Numbered from the stretch's first letter, positions 17,764 to 27,671 are shown. The stretch is DNA of 64,000 nucleotides from Hoeflea sp. YIM 152468 (GCF_029210485.1 NZ_JARGET010000013.1:122400-186399), one strand, 5' to 3'. A program made the numbers and translations. The notes: generated from the sequence alone by a model not told the origin.

Positions 17764-18609
17764 ATGGCAATACGCGAACAGGTTCAGGCCGCATTGGGAA
17801 CCTTGCCTGCCGCCGAAAAAAAAATCGCCCATGCATTCCTCGCCAACTATCCCAGCATCGGGCTGTCAACGATCGCCGAACTCGCGGCACTTGCCGGCAC
17901 CAGCGCGCCGACCGTGCTGCGCTTTGTCGCTCGGCTCGGCTTTGACTCCTATCCCGATTTCCAGCGCGTCTTGCGCTCCGATGTGCAGGCGCAACTGATG
18001 TCGCCGCTCGAACGCGCCCGCAAAACCGGCCCGGTCACCGACAATCCGGCGCTCAAGGCGAGCTTCGCAAGCATTGCCGACAATCTCGACGCCACCCTGA
18101 AGGCGGTGCCCGAGAGCGAGTTTGAAGCCGCCTGCGAACTTCTGTCCGATCAGAAGGCCGCCTGCCACCTGCTGGGTGGCAGGTTCACCGATACCATTGC
18201 CGCCTATATGGCAGCGCATTTGCGGATCATCCGGCCCAATGTCAGGCATTTCGGCGGCCAGACCTCGACCTGGCGCGACCAGTTGCTCGACGTGCGCCCC
18301 GGCGACGTCGCCGTGCTGTTCGATATCCGTCGCTATCAATCCGACCTGGTCCGGCTCAGTGAACTTCTGGTCGAGCGCAAGGCCCGCATTCTGCTGATCA
18401 CCGACCCGTGGCTCTCGCCCATCGCCCGCTCTGCGCGTGTGGTGCTTCCCTGTGTCGTCGACGCCAACAGGACCTGGGATTCAAGCATCACGCTGATGGC
18501 ACTGGCCGAAGCGCTGATCGACCGTGTTTCCCGCGCCCAATCGGTCGGCGCCCGCGCCCGCATGCAGACCCTTGAGGATATTCACTGGAACAAGCTGCAG
18601 GGCAGATAG
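17764..18609 (+). CDS. RpiR/MurR-family transcriptional regulator
   Basis: The 281-residue protein has an N-terminal RpiR helix-turn-helix (about 1-80, with EKKIAHAFLANYPSIGLSTI and GTSAPTVLRFVARLGF) and a C-terminal SIS domain (about 120-260, with LLGGRFTDTIAAYMA and GDVAVLFDIRRYQ). SIS domains usually bind phosphosugars, but RpiR-type proteins also control amine and TRAP-linked catabolic operons. It is transcribed divergently from the amidohydrolase-TRAP-ligase operon across a short AT-rich gap with the palindrome at 17712, which makes that operon its likely target. Confidence 0.9.
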   Translation: MAIREQVQAALGTLPAAEKKIAHAFLANYPSIGLSTIAELAALAGTSAPTVLRFVARLGFDSYPDFQRVLRSDVQAQLMSPLERARKTGPVTDNPALKASFASIADNLDATLKAVPESEFEAACELLSDQKAACHLLGGRFTDTIAAYMAAHLRIIRPNVRHFGGQTSTWRDQLLDVRPGDVAVLFDIRRYQSDLVRLSELLVERKARILLITDPWLSPIARSARVVLPCVVDANRTWDSSITLMALAEALIDRVSRAQSVGARARMQTLEDIHWNKLQGR

Positions 18610-18736
18610 CATCGCCACAGACTCTGCCATGGCGCTATCAGCAGGCCGTTTGGCTTCGTGCGTGCGGATTGTTGTGGCGGCAGACGCGAAATCTGCCGGC
18701 CGTCGATCCATCAGCTTGCCTGCACCTGAGCCACCC

Positions 18737-19522
18737 TCACGCCGGCGACGTTGCCCTGCGGTACAGATGCCAGGTCGCGTGGCCCAGAACCGGCAGCACC
18801 AGCAGCAGCCCGGCAAAGGCCGGCAGCAGCGCCAGAAGCGTGGCGCTTCCCGCCACAAGGCCGAAGCCGAGCATCGGCAATGGATTCTTGGCCACCGTTG
18901 TGATGCTCGTGATCATCGCCGTGACGAAATCGACCTCGCGCTCGGCCAACATCGGCAGCGCAATCACCGTCGTGGAAAACAGCACGGTCGCCAGGAACGC
19001 TCCAACAAGGGTGCCAACGCCGAGGAACCCCCAGCCTTCGGGCGTTGACAGGACAATTTCGCTAAAGCGGCCCCAGCCCGAAAACGACTTGAACCCCAAG
19101 AACAGCGCGAACAGCAGCCGCACCTGGTAGATCCATATCCAGAAAATGAACATGACCACAAATGCCATCCAGCCAAGCTGCCGCTCGCGCTGGTGAAAGA
19201 CCTGCGTCAGCACCCCTTTGCGGGTGACTGGTTCACCCATCCGCCTTCGACGGCTCACCTCATAGAGCCCCACAGCGACAAACGGCCCAAGCAGGGGGAA
19301 GCCGATGGCCAGAGGAATGATCATCCACGGCGATCCGATACGGGTCAGAAACCCCAGGATCAGCAGCCCGCCAATCATGTAGATTCCGCCGAAGAACAGA
19401 CCATAACCGGGATGGACCCTGAAATCCCCCCACCCTTCGACCAGGCTCGCCTTCACATCGTGCAACGACAAATCGCGAATTGGCGGCGCGCCCCCGTCCA
19501 GCCTTGACGTGGTGTTGGTCAT
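18737..19522 (-). CDS. DUF2189 integral membrane protein
   Basis: The 261-residue protein has about six transmembrane segments in pairs (residues 40-60, 65-88, 118-140, 165-190, 210-225 and 228-250). The N-terminal LSLHDVKASLVEGWGDFRVHPGYGL stretch is characteristic of the DUF2189 family (shown here in part: DVKASLVEGWGDF). Function is unknown. The FNR/FixK-type box 67 bases upstream of its start suggests induction under low oxygen. Confidence 0.85.
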   Translation of the reverse strand: MTNTTSRLDGGAPPIRDLSLHDVKASLVEGWGDFRVHPGYGLFFGGIYMIGGLLILGFLTRIGSPWMIIPLAIGFPLLGPFVAVGLYEVSRRRRMGEPVTRKGVLTQVFHQRERQLGWMAFVVMFIFWIWIYQVRLLFALFLGFKSFSGWGRFSEIVLSTPEGWGFLGVGTLVGAFLATVLFSTTVIALPMLAEREVDFVTAMITSITTVAKNPLPMLGFGLVAGSATLLALLPAFAGLLLVLPVLGHATWHLYRRATSPA

Positions 19523-19588
19523 GTCATCCTCCCTCTCCCGTCCAAGCAGCTATCATGTTGCTTGTGCGGAGAAAACCCTGCATCGGCA

Positions 19589-19602
19589 ATGATCCTGATC
19601 AA
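19589..19602. promoter_or_regulatory. FNR/FixK-type anaerobox
   Basis: The minus strand reads TTGATCAGGATCAT, matching the TTGAT-N4-ATCAA consensus at nine of ten fixed positions. It lies in the divergent gap between the DUF2189 gene (centre about 73 bases from its start) and tspO (about 200 bases away), so the DUF2189 promoter is the nearer target, though oxygen control of tspO is also known in alphaproteobacteria. Confidence 0.6.
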
Positions 19603-19802
19603 GCGGCATTGATCCGTCGCACCCCCTTGTGCGCTGACGGCGCCAATCATCCTGGCCATCACAAGCTTCCGGAGGCGCGACATCAGCGGCTCTGGCAAGT
19701 CCGTGGCGGAACACTACCTTTGAAAGGGCAATCGACAACCCTGCGTCACGGCCGCAGCTTTGCACCGCGCCGCCACGGCTCAACCGGTTCTTGGAGTTTG
19801 AA

Positions 19803-20246
19803 ATGTCTGCCATCATCATTGCCGTGCTCGTGCTTGCCACCGCATCGAGCGGGGCCTTCTTCAAGCCCGGCGCCTGGTATCAGCAATTACGCCGCCCCTC
19901 CTGGACGCCACCGAACTGGGCGTTTCCTGTGGTCTGGTCCATCCTTTACATCGCCATCGGCATCTCCGGCTGGTTGGTCTGGCAAACCGCCGGTGCTGGC
20001 ATCATCATGGCGCTTTGGCTGCTGCAACTGATCCTCAACGGCGCCTGGTCCTGGCTGTTTTTCGGCCGCCACCGGATGGATCTGGCCTTCATCGATGTTT
20101 GCCTGCTGCTTCTGACCATTCTGGCCTATATCGCTTTCGCCAGCATGGTTTTGCCACTGGCCGCCCTGCTGTTCGTGCCTTACGCTGTCTGGGTCGCCAC
20201 GGCAGCCGCACTCAATCACGCAGTCTGGCGGCTCAACCCGGATTGA
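19803..20246 (+). CDS. tspO: Tryptophan-rich sensory protein TspO
   Basis: The 147-residue TspO/MBR protein has five predicted membrane helices and the family's tryptophan-rich pattern: PSWTPPNWAFPVVWSILY near residue 30, LNGAWSWLFFGRH near 75 and YAVWVATAAALNHAVWRLN at the C-terminus. These outer-membrane or envelope proteins bind porphyrins and modulate tetrapyrrole and stress responses. The start at 19803 follows GGAG; the frame opens 12 bases earlier. An anaerobox lies upstream. Confidence 0.95.
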   Translation: MSAIIIAVLVLATASSGAFFKPGAWYQQLRRPSWTPPNWAFPVVWSILYIAIGISGWLVWQTAGAGIIMALWLLQLILNGAWSWLFFGRHRMDLAFIDVCLLLLTILAYIAFASMVLPLAALLFVPYAVWVATAAALNHAVWRLNPD

Positions 20247-20349
20247 CCGGACATTGGCCATCAAACCACTTCCAATTCGCCAGTTGCCGTTCTAGGAAGT
20301 GACCATCCAAGGCTCCCTGCCGCATGGCAGACTGCAATCCGAGGCTCCC

Positions 20350-21591
20350 ATGACCACTTCCCACTTCGTTGTCCCGCAAGCCCGCCGCGCCAGCGTTGCG
20401 GTCGATGTCGGTGGCGTCATCGTTGGTGGCGGCGCGCCGGTGGTGGTGCAGTCGATGACCAACACCGACACTGCCGACGTTGACGCGACCGTGGCACAGG
20501 TCGCAGCCTTGCATCGCGCCGGTTCGGAGATCGTCCGCCTCACGGTCGACCGCGACGAAAGTGCAGCCGCCGTGCCGAAGATCCGCGACCGGCTCGAGCG
20601 CCTTGGCCTCGACGTGCCGCTGGTCGGCGATTTCCATTACATCGGCCACACGCTTCTGGCCGATCATCCCGGCTGCGCCGAAGCGCTGGCCAAGTACCGC
20701 ATCAACCCGGGCAATGTCGGCTTCAAGGACAAGAAGGACCGCCAGTTCGTCGAGATCGTCGAAATGGCCATCCGCCACAACAAGCCGGTGCGCATCGGGG
20801 TCAACTGGGGCTCACTCGACCAGGTTCTGCTGACCAGGCTGATGGACGAGAACGCCGCCAACGGATCACCACTGAGCGCCAAGGATGTCACCCGCGAAGC
20901 CATCATCCAGTCAGCCCTGCATTCAGCCGCGCTGGCCGAGGAGACCGGGCTTGAACGCAACCGCATCATCCTCTCGGCCAAGGTCAGCCAGGTGCAGGAC
21001 CTGATCGCGGTCTATTCCGAACTCGCCACCCGCTCGGATCACGCCCTGCATCTGGGCCTGACCGAAGCCGGCATGGGCTCAAAGGGCATTGTCGCCTCGT
21101 CCGCCGCCATGGGTATCGTGTTGCAGGCCGGCATCGGCGACACGATCAGGGTGTCACTGACCCCCGAACCTGGCGGCGACCGCACCCGCGAGGTCATCGT
21201 CGCCCAGGAATTGTTGCAGGTCATGGGCTTCCGCCAGTTTGTTCCGGTGGTGGCCGCCTGCCCGGGCTGCGGCCGCACCACCTCCACCGTGTTCCAACAG
21301 CTTGCCCGCACCATTGAGGATGATCTGAGGCGCAACATGCCGCTCTGGCGCGACAGATATCCCGGCGTCGAGGGACTGCAGGTCGCGGTCATGGGTTGCA
21401 TAGTCAACGGCCCGGGCGAATCCAAGCACGCCGACATCGGCATTTCCCTGCCCGGCACCGGCGAGAACCCGGCGGCACCTGTCTTCATCGACGGCAAGAA
21501 GGCTGCCACTCTGCGCGGCCCCGGGATCGCCGAGGACTTTCAGGCGATGGTCGCCAATTATATCGAAAAGCGGTTCGGAACAGGCGCCTGA
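20350..21591 (+). CDS. ispG: 4-hydroxy-3-methylbut-2-enyl diphosphate synthase (flavodoxin) IspG
   Basis: The 413-residue iron-sulfur enzyme catalyses the penultimate step of the MEP isoprenoid pathway. The TIM-barrel N-terminus includes [17 protein letters not shown], and the C-terminal part supplies [4Fe-4S] cysteines in [10 protein letters not shown] and [10 protein letters not shown]. The start at 20350 gives [13 protein letters not shown]; the frame opens 51 bases earlier without support. The prenyl synthase at 24284 uses its downstream products, although the two are not in one operon. Confidence 0.97.
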   Translation: MTTSHFVVPQARRASVAVDVGGVIVGGGAPVVVQSMTNTDTADVDATVAQVAALHRAGSEIVRLTVDRDESAAAVPKIRDRLERLGLDVPLVGDFHYIGHTLLADHPGCAEALAKYRINPGNVGFKDKKDRQFVEIVEMAIRHNKPVRIGVNWGSLDQVLLTRLMDENAANGSPLSAKDVTREAIIQSALHSAALAEETGLERNRIILSAKVSQVQDLIAVYSELATRSDHALHLGLTEAGMGSKGIVASSAAMGIVLQAGIGDTIRVSLTPEPGGDRTREVIVAQELLQVMGFRQFVPVVAACPGCGRTTSTVFQQLARTIEDDLRRNMPLWRDRYPGVEGLQVAVMGCIVNGPGESKHADIGISLPGTGENPAAPVFIDGKKAATLRGPGIAEDFQAMVANYIEKRFGTGA

Positions 21592-21622
21592 TCCGGACCG
21601 CATTCTGCGGGATGCGCTTGGA

Positions 21623-21659
21623 ATCAGATCCTCAGGCGTGGCCTGAAGCGGCGTCTGAT
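21623..21659. terminator. Possible bidirectional terminator between ispG and the histidine kinase
   Basis: Nested inverted repeats: ATCAGA pairs with TCTGAT at the ends, and TCAGGC with GCCTGA around a 3-base loop inside. The site is between convergent stops. No strong T tract follows, so its strength is uncertain. Confidence 0.35.
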
Positions 21660-21678
21660 ACAGCAATAATGGTATCCG

Positions 21679-24174
21679 CTACGCCGATCGCGCCCTGTCC
21701 TGGGCCGCAGGCAGCCAGCGGTCGATCATGGCGCCAAGCTTTTCCGGCGAGATCGGCTTGGACAGATAGTCATCCATCCCCGCGGCCAGACAGCGCTCCT
21801 CATCGCCCTTGAGCGAATGCGCGGTAACAGCAATGATCGGCGTCGAGGTCAGCCCCTCACGGGCCTCGATAGCCCGGATTTCGGCGGTCGCCTCAAGGCC
21901 GTTCATTTCCGGCATCGAAACATCCATCAACACCAGCATCGGTCGCAGTTCGGACCACATGCGCACAGCCTCGCGCCCATTCACCGCGAGCCTGTGCGCA
22001 AATCCCAATCCGTCCAGGGATTGCTGAAAGACAATCTGGTTGATTTGGTTGTCTTCCGCCACCAGAATCAGCGGTTCGGTCGGCATGGCCGTTTCCGGCG
22101 TGCCGGCATCAGCGAGGGCGACACCGGCGGCAGGGCCGACAGGGGCCTGGCCCACGCCTGCAACAGTGCTCCGCACCGGCGCTGCTGCGCTTGCATGAGG
22201 CCGCGAGCCGGCATTGGCGTGAAGCAACGCCGCCTGCACGGTCATGCGCAACTGCGCACTGCGCACAGGTTTGGTCAATTGCGCAAAAATGCCGAGATCA
22301 CTCAGCGCCGCGAGCTGATCTGCCTGGTCAACCGATGACAGGATGAGAATCGGTGTCTCCGCGATCAACGGCTCTGACCTGATGGCCCGGGCGACATCGG
22401 CGCCCGTCATGCCCGGCATCTGGAAGTCCAGAACCACAAGGTCAATGCCTATGCCAAGACTCGAACGCGCATGCCGCAGCAGGTCGAGTCCGATCTCGCC
22501 ACCTTCCACCGCCACGCAGTCAAATCCCCAGTCGCGGATTTGCTCCGTCAGGATCATCCGGTTGATCGCATTGTCATCAATCACCAGAACACGACGGCCG
22601 GGCAGATCATCCGTGCGGGCGGGAGCCACCGATGCGGCTTCACGGCAGACATCCATTTCGATTGTAAAGCTGAAGCTGGAGCCAATCCCGACCTCGCTTT
22701 CAAGTTCAATTTTCCCGCCCATCATCTCCACCAGCCGTGTGGCGATGGCCAGACCAAGCCCGGTACCTTCATGCTTGCGCGTCGAGGATCCGTCCACCTG
22801 ACTGAATTTTTCAAAGATGGCATCCAGCTTTTCGGCCGGAATACCGATCCCCGTGTCCCGTACGGCGATCGACAGCGCCAGCCGCTCCGTCTCGCCCACC
22901 TTGCCGACCTTGCGCCAGTCGATCTCGACCATGACATGGCCATGCTCTGTGAATTTGACCGCGTTGCCGACAAGGTTGGTCAGAATTTGCCGGATTCGCC
23001 CGGGATCTCCGATCAGCTTATCGGGCAATCCGGGCGCGATGCGAACAACAAGCTCGATGTCCTTTTCAACCACCCGGGATGACATCAGCGTGGCAACGTC
23101 TTCAGTTGTGTCAATCAGATTGAATGATTTGGGATTGAGCTTGAGCTGCCCGGCATCGATCTTTGAGAAGTCGAGAATGTCGTTGATGATTTCCAGCAGC
23201 GCATTGCCGGACTTGAGGATGACATCGGTAAATGTGCGTTGCCGCGTATCGAGATCGGTCCTTGTCAAAAGCTCTGCCATCCCCAATACGCCGTTCATCG
23301 GCGTACGAATTTCGTGACTCATGGTGGCGAGAAACTCGGATTTGGCCCTGTCGCCCATTTTCGCCTTGGTCAAGGCCGCATCGATCTCACGGGTCTTGTC
23401 CTGCAGGCGCCTGATCATCTGGCGAATGATGAAGTCGATCGGTATGAACACGCCGAGACCCAGCACCAGCAAGATACCGATTATCGCCAGCAGATATCGT
23501 TTGAGCAAATCTCCCTGTGCAAGGGACAATTCCGCCAGATAGCTCCTGAATTGCTCATGCACAAAAAGATCGGACGGGTGGATCACCTCTTCAAACATCG
23601 CGTTGACTTCGCGGCTTGCCCAGTAGAGATCCTTTTTGGTACGGGCCGCGTCGACACGCTCGGCACCCACCATCTGCATATGAGCCAGAAACGGGTCCGC
23701 ATCGCTCATGTAGCGCGATTGCGTCCTTACACGCTGCCTTAGCTCTACGGGAAGCTCTTCCCACTTGTCTCTGAGATGCTTGATACTCCAGCGTGCTCTT
23801 TCGAAGCGGAAACGCATGCTGGAAATCGCCGACAGAATGTCGGGATCCACCTGCATATTGTCACGAATTGCGCGCTTTTCCACAAGCGTGGCGCCAACGA
23901 GCCGCGGGTCCACATAGGCCTGGTACTCGGCATAGGTCTGCGCCAGCCGTTCGCTCCGGTGCGAGATTGCACTCAGCGCGCCGTCGATACCGGCCAGCTC
24001 GGTCGAAATCTCGCCGATTTTCTGAATCGTGCGGTTGCGTTCGGTCTGTTTGTTGAAGAAGACCGCGCACATGACCGCAATCACCGTGAGCGAAACGATA
24101 TACCCGATGCGCAGCGAGATGACAGATCTGCGCGCAACCGCGGTTTCATCCTGATCCTTGGATTTTTCAATCAT
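21679..24174 (-). CDS. Hybrid sensor histidine kinase with two receiver domains
   Basis: The 831-residue membrane kinase has TM1 at about 22-40, a 180-residue periplasmic, mostly helical sensor region, and TM2 at about 226-248. HisKA follows with phosphoacceptor H287 in ATMSHEIRTPMNG, then HATPase with N-box (ILTNLVGNAVKF), G1 (DTGIGI) and G2 (GTGLGLAI). Receiver 1 is at about 527-650 with D583, and receiver 2 at about 702-825 with D751. No Hpt domain and no adjacent response regulator are present, so its partner is elsewhere. The sensed signal is unknown; the sensor region is not a recognised PAS or CHASE domain. Confidence 0.93.
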   Translation of the reverse strand: MIEKSKDQDETAVARRSVISLRIGYIVSLTVIAVMCAVFFNKQTERNRTIQKIGEISTELAGIDGALSAISHRSERLAQTYAEYQAYVDPRLVGATLVEKRAIRDNMQVDPDILSAISSMRFRFERARWSIKHLRDKWEELPVELRQRVRTQSRYMSDADPFLAHMQMVGAERVDAARTKKDLYWASREVNAMFEEVIHPSDLFVHEQFRSYLAELSLAQGDLLKRYLLAIIGILLVLGLGVFIPIDFIIRQMIRRLQDKTREIDAALTKAKMGDRAKSEFLATMSHEIRTPMNGVLGMAELLTRTDLDTRQRTFTDVILKSGNALLEIINDILDFSKIDAGQLKLNPKSFNLIDTTEDVATLMSSRVVEKDIELVVRIAPGLPDKLIGDPGRIRQILTNLVGNAVKFTEHGHVMVEIDWRKVGKVGETERLALSIAVRDTGIGIPAEKLDAIFEKFSQVDGSSTRKHEGTGLGLAIATRLVEMMGGKIELESEVGIGSSFSFTIEMDVCREAASVAPARTDDLPGRRVLVIDDNAINRMILTEQIRDWGFDCVAVEGGEIGLDLLRHARSSLGIGIDLVVLDFQMPGMTGADVARAIRSEPLIAETPILILSSVDQADQLAALSDLGIFAQLTKPVRSAQLRMTVQAALLHANAGSRPHASAAAPVRSTVAGVGQAPVGPAAGVALADAGTPETAMPTEPLILVAEDNQINQIVFQQSLDGLGFAHRLAVNGREAVRMWSELRPMLVLMDVSMPEMNGLEATAEIRAIEAREGLTSTPIIAVTAHSLKGDEERCLAAGMDDYLSKPISPEKLGAMIDRWLPAAQDRARSA

Positions 24175-24283
24175 GACTCTGGCAGCACCCGTTTGGGAGA
24201 ATACTGCCGCGCGCTGGTTAACAAATGCGTATAGAAAAACGTTATTTTATAATCATGTGGCTGCGAAAACACCGCCAGCAGGA

Positions 24284-25201
24284 TCAGCTTTCCCGACTGG
24301 CAATGAAACCGGCAGCCTGCCGGAGCGTATCTGCCTCACCGGCGAACGGCTCGAGCAGCGCCGTCGCCTCTGCAACCAGCCCGCCGAGCCGCAGTCTTAC
24401 GGTCTTCGCATCATGCAGCGACAGCAACGTTCCCTTGTTCCGGGCCGCATCCTTTCCGGCCGCCTTCCCCAATGTCGCCGCATCCGATGTCACATCCAGC
24501 AGATCATCCGCGAGCTGAAAGGCAAGACCGATGATCTCGCCGAATCTGGTCATGCGCGCCACAACGCCGTCATCAGCCCCAGCGGCTATCGCGCCGGCCG
24601 CACAGGCATAGCGCAGCAGCGCGCCGGTCTTCATCGCTTGCAGCTGCACGATATCCGTCTCGTCCGGCCTCACCCGCTCGGCATGAAGATCGAGAGCCTG
24701 CCCGCCGACCATGCCGCCAACCCCGGCAGCCCGCGCGAGTTGACTGATCAGCACCAGCTTGGCCTCCGCCGGCATCGCCGTCTCCGGGGCTGAGAGAATA
24801 TCGAATGCCATCGTCAGCAAAGCGTCGCCGGCCAGGATCGCGGTTGCCTCGTCAAAGGCGACGTGAACCGTCGGCTGGCCACGCCGAAGGTCGTCATCAT
24901 CCATCGACGGCAGGTCATCATGAATGAGCGAGTAGCAATGGACACATTCGAGCGCCACCGCGACTCGCAGAGCTGCCGTCTCGGGCGCACCCAGCATCCG
25001 GGCGGTTTCGATGACCAGAAACGGCCGCAAACGTTTTCCGCCATTGAGAACGCCATGACGCATCGCTGCCATCAGATGGCCCGGACGGGCGATTTCACCG
25101 GCTGCCGGGGTTTCGGACAGCAGATTTTCAAGCATCGACGCAACCGCCTGTGCCGTGGCTTCCAGTCGTGCGCTAAAGTTCTCTGTGTGATCCCTGTTCA
25201 T
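24284..25201 (-). CDS. ispA: Farnesyl/geranyl diphosphate synthase (IspA type)
   Basis: The 305-residue polyprenyl synthetase condenses IPP with allylic diphosphates. The first aspartate-rich motif DDLPSMD is at residues 95-101 in the four-residue-spaced form of bacterial short-chain synthases, and GGKRLRPFL near 54 and the second motif ADDLLD near 230 are intact. Length and motif type fit farnesyl diphosphate synthase; chain length is not proven. It is divergent from mtgA and separated by 109 bases from the kinase downstream. Confidence 0.92.
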   Translation of the reverse strand: MNRDHTENFSARLEATAQAVASMLENLLSETPAAGEIARPGHLMAAMRHGVLNGGKRLRPFLVIETARMLGAPETAALRVAVALECVHCYSLIHDDLPSMDDDDLRRGQPTVHVAFDEATAILAGDALLTMAFDILSAPETAMPAEAKLVLISQLARAAGVGGMVGGQALDLHAERVRPDETDIVQLQAMKTGALLRYACAAGAIAAGADDGVVARMTRFGEIIGLAFQLADDLLDVTSDAATLGKAAGKDAARNKGTLLSLHDAKTVRLRLGGLVAEATALLEPFAGEADTLRQAAGFIASRES

Positions 25202-25380
25202 ACCGGTCTCTTGTCATGCCGCGTTCGCGGCGGCAACGGTTTGTTTGAGCCAATAAATTCTGGATACCATGATCCGGTGAAATGGGATGAACCTTTCCAG
25301 TCTGGCCTTGGCAGACCAAGATCGTTATGCACAGGTTCTATTGCCGTCACTGACGGCACAGTTCGTTCGGGGTACACAAG

Positions 25381-26127
25381 GTGGCCAGACAGAATCCCAT
25401 CCAGACGTCCCGATCCGGGACCAAGACCGTTGCACCTCGCCGGCGTTCTGTCCTGCGGCGGCTGATCAGATGGGCGCTGACCCTGATCATCCTCGGTTTG
25501 ATCCTGCCCTATGGCTTGATACCGCTTTATGCCCTGCCCCAGATCCATCCGGTGTCCACACTGATGCTGACTGAAACAGTCTCCGGCCGCGCCTATGACC
25601 GGCAATGGGTTGCGTTTGAAGATATCGCGCCGGTTTTGGTGCAATCGGTGATGATGTCGGAAGACGGACAATTCTGCACCCATTCAGGCATTGACTGGAA
25701 GGCGCTCAATCTGGTGATCGATGACGCGCTGGACGGCGAAGCGACGCGCGGCGCAAGCACCATTGCCATGCAGACTGCAAAGAACCTGTTTCTGCCCAAA
25801 ACCCGCTCAGTGCTGCGCAAGGCGCTGGAGATTCCCCTGGCGATGTGGATGGATGTGGTCTGGTCCAAGCGGCGGCTGATGGAGATTTATCTCAACGTCG
25901 CGGAATGGGCCCCCGGCGTCTATGGCATCGAGGCAGCGTCGCAGGCCTATTTCGGAGTGCCGGCAGCAAAGCTCACGGGCCGTCAGGCGGCCCTGCTGGC
26001 GGTCACACTGCCCAACCCGATCAAGCGCAATGCCGCCAACGCCTCGCGCGGCATGAACCGGCTTGCGGGCATCATAGAAAAAAGAGCCCGCCAATCCGGC
26101 GCCTACATCAAATGCCTTTATGATTGA
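25381..26127 (+). CDS. mtgA: Monofunctional biosynthetic peptidoglycan transglycosylase MtgA
   Basis: The 248-residue inner-membrane glycosyltransferase (GT51) polymerises lipid II. A basic N-terminus is followed by a membrane anchor at about 30-50 ([15 protein letters not shown]). The catalytic glutamate is in [14 protein letters not shown] near residue 95, and [15 protein letters not shown] near 125 and [14 protein letters not shown] near 160 complete the GT51 signature. There is no penicillin-binding domain. The start is GTG at 25381 with a weak GGGG upstream; the first residues are uncertain. Confidence 0.93.
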   Translation: MARQNPIQTSRSGTKTVAPRRRSVLRRLIRWALTLIILGLILPYGLIPLYALPQIHPVSTLMLTETVSGRAYDRQWVAFEDIAPVLVQSVMMSEDGQFCTHSGIDWKALNLVIDDALDGEATRGASTIAMQTAKNLFLPKTRSVLRKALEIPLAMWMDVVWSKRRLMEIYLNVAEWAPGVYGIEAASQAYFGVPAAKLTGRQAALLAVTLPNPIKRNAANASRGMNRLAGIIEKRARQSGAYIKCLYD

Positions 26128-26200
26128 GTTCAAGTAAATTGTCTTTTCCGGCCACCGCACGCGTGAGACATTGGCTTCCAACCCACGCGAGGTATGTTTC

Positions 26201-26848
26201 ATGGCTGACCCGGTCCTTTACATTGGCAACAAGAACTACTCCTCCTGGTCGTTCAGACCCTGGTTCGGCATGCGCGTCACCAACATCAGCTTCGATGAAA
26301 AACTCGTGCCGTTCGACATGTCGGCGGGAAACCCAGCATTCAAGGTCTTTTCTCCCACCGGCAAAGTGCCGGTTCTCGTCGATGGCGACCTGACCGTCTG
26401 GGAATCGCTTGCCATCCTTGATCACGTCGCCCGCAAACACCCGCAAGCCGGTCTGTGGCCGGACAACCCGGCACATCGCAGCAGGGCGATGGCCATGAGC
26501 GCCGAGATGATGTCGTCGTTTCCGGCATTGCGCGCGGCCTGCCCGATGAACATGCGGCGCGATCGCCACCCCGTTTCTGTGTCGCCCGCTGTCGCAGCGG
26601 ACGTGGCCCGCATCGAAAGCCTCTGGAACGACTGTCTTTCGCAAAGCGGCGGCCCCTTCCTGTTTGGCGCCTTCTCGATTGCCGATGCGATGTATGCCCC
26701 GGTGGTCAACCGCCTCGACGTTTACGCCTTCAAGACCGGACCCGAGACGACAGACTACATGGGCAGGGTGAAAGATCTTCCCGCCTGGCGCGAATGGGAG
26801 GCGGCAGCTCGGGCAGAGCCGTGGACTGTCGAACAAGACGAAGCTTGA
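26201..26848 (+). CDS. Glutathione S-transferase family protein
   Basis: The 215-residue protein has an N-terminal thioredoxin-like GST domain ([16 protein letters not shown] near the start, then [14 protein letters not shown] and [12 protein letters not shown]) and an all-helical C-terminal domain (about 90-205). The NYSSWSFR active-site region offers a serine as in the YfcF-like or maleylacetoacetate-related classes. The substrate is unknown. The start at 26201 follows GAGG. It follows mtgA after 73 bases on the same strand and may share its transcript. Confidence 0.9.
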   Translation: MADPVLYIGNKNYSSWSFRPWFGMRVTNISFDEKLVPFDMSAGNPAFKVFSPTGKVPVLVDGDLTVWESLAILDHVARKHPQAGLWPDNPAHRSRAMAMSAEMMSSFPALRAACPMNMRRDRHPVSVSPAVAADVARIESLWNDCLSQSGGPFLFGAFSIADAMYAPVVNRLDVYAFKTGPETTDYMGRVKDLPAWREWEAAARAEPWTVEQDEA

Positions 26849-27026
26849 CGGCTGCGTCTGTAGCCGCGATGATTATCGCAAGCCGATGCTAAAAAAATGG
26901 CGGCCACCGCTGGTCAAGCCTGCAATAGCCATGTATAAGCCCGGCAAATTTCCGAAATCGGCATCTGTCAGTTTCGCCCTCAGGGTCGACCGCTGGACAT
27001 GCCTGTATGTTGAATTGGAGTTCGTC

Positions 27027-27212
27027 ATGGCTGTTCCGAAGCGAAAAACCACCCCGTCCAAGCGCGGCATGCGCCGTTCCGCTGACGCTCTCAAGGCCCC
27101 GACCTATGTCGAGGACAAGGATTCCGGCGAACTGCGCCGCCCGCACCACATTGACCTGAAGACAGGCATGTATCGCGGTCGCCAGGTTCTGACGCCAAAA
27201 GAAAGCGCATAA
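27027..27212 (+). CDS. rpmF: 50S ribosomal protein L32
   Basis: The 61-residue basic protein starts [20 protein letters not shown], the invariant L32 N-terminus, and continues with the alphaproteobacterial [19 protein letters not shown] form, which lacks the four zinc cysteines. GGAG precedes the ATG at 27027; the longer open frame is not used. It is followed by two hairpins, so it is probably monocistronic. Confidence 0.97.
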   Translation: MAVPKRKTTPSKRGMRRSADALKAPTYVEDKDSGELRRPHHIDLKTGMYRGRQVLTPKESA

Positions 27213-27215
27213 TCT

Positions 27216-27236
27216 TTCAAGCCGGCTCGGCTTGAA
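27216..27236 (+). terminator. Hairpin immediately after rpmF
   Basis: TTCAAGCCG and CGGCTTGAA form a perfect 9-bp stem with a 3-base loop, four bases past the rpmF stop. No T tract follows, so it may stabilise the mRNA end or assist the stronger terminator downstream. Confidence 0.45.
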
Positions 27237-27268
27237 CAGATCAGCCTGCGCCATAGCCAGGAATGTCT

Positions 27269-27305
27269 GCATCCGCCCAGTGTCATTCGTGACATGGGCG
27301 GATGC
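27269..27305 (+). terminator. Strong hairpin terminator downstream of rpmF
   Basis: GCATCCGCCC pairs with GGGCGGATGC, and an inner TGTCA/TGACA stem closes on a TTCG tetraloop. The following bases TTGTTGGTGT are T-rich. The 15-bp stem makes this the clearest terminator in the region. Confidence 0.7.
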
Positions 27306-27671
27306 TTGTTGGTGTCTGGTGTACAGTTCACCAATTGGCTTACAGCTGCGGCGGCAGGCCACAGCAAAGCAGCTCGGCAGCGCTGACCGGCGGCGGGCTT
27401 TGCCCCCCGCGTGGCACCAGGCTATCCTCACACAAGCCTCAACGAACGCTGTATCTCGTGGAATCAATGTATCTGCGGCGTAGATGCGTCAAGGCTGCCT
27501 CAGCCTGTGACTCACCTTTGGCCTGACCCAGGACAGGCGGCCTCAGCCCCGCTGCCGGCATGATGACTTGCCAGCCCCGGAGGGTCTCTGGCCCCCTGCT
27601 GATGCATTAAAATGTGTCTTGTGTCCGGCCGCAACGAGCCATGAGCACACCATATCTGCGCCAGATCGGAC
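27306..27671. other. 366-base stretch with no recognised feature
   Basis: The open frames on both strands here are short, overlap without ribosome binding sites and resemble no family. No tRNA shape or obvious repeat was found. It separates the rpmF terminator from the terminator of the oppositely transcribed cold-shock gene. Confidence 0.5.

Noticed and set aside
26849..26866. CGGCT/AGCCG hairpin after the GST gene
   Set aside because: Five-base stem with no T tract; too weak to annotate.
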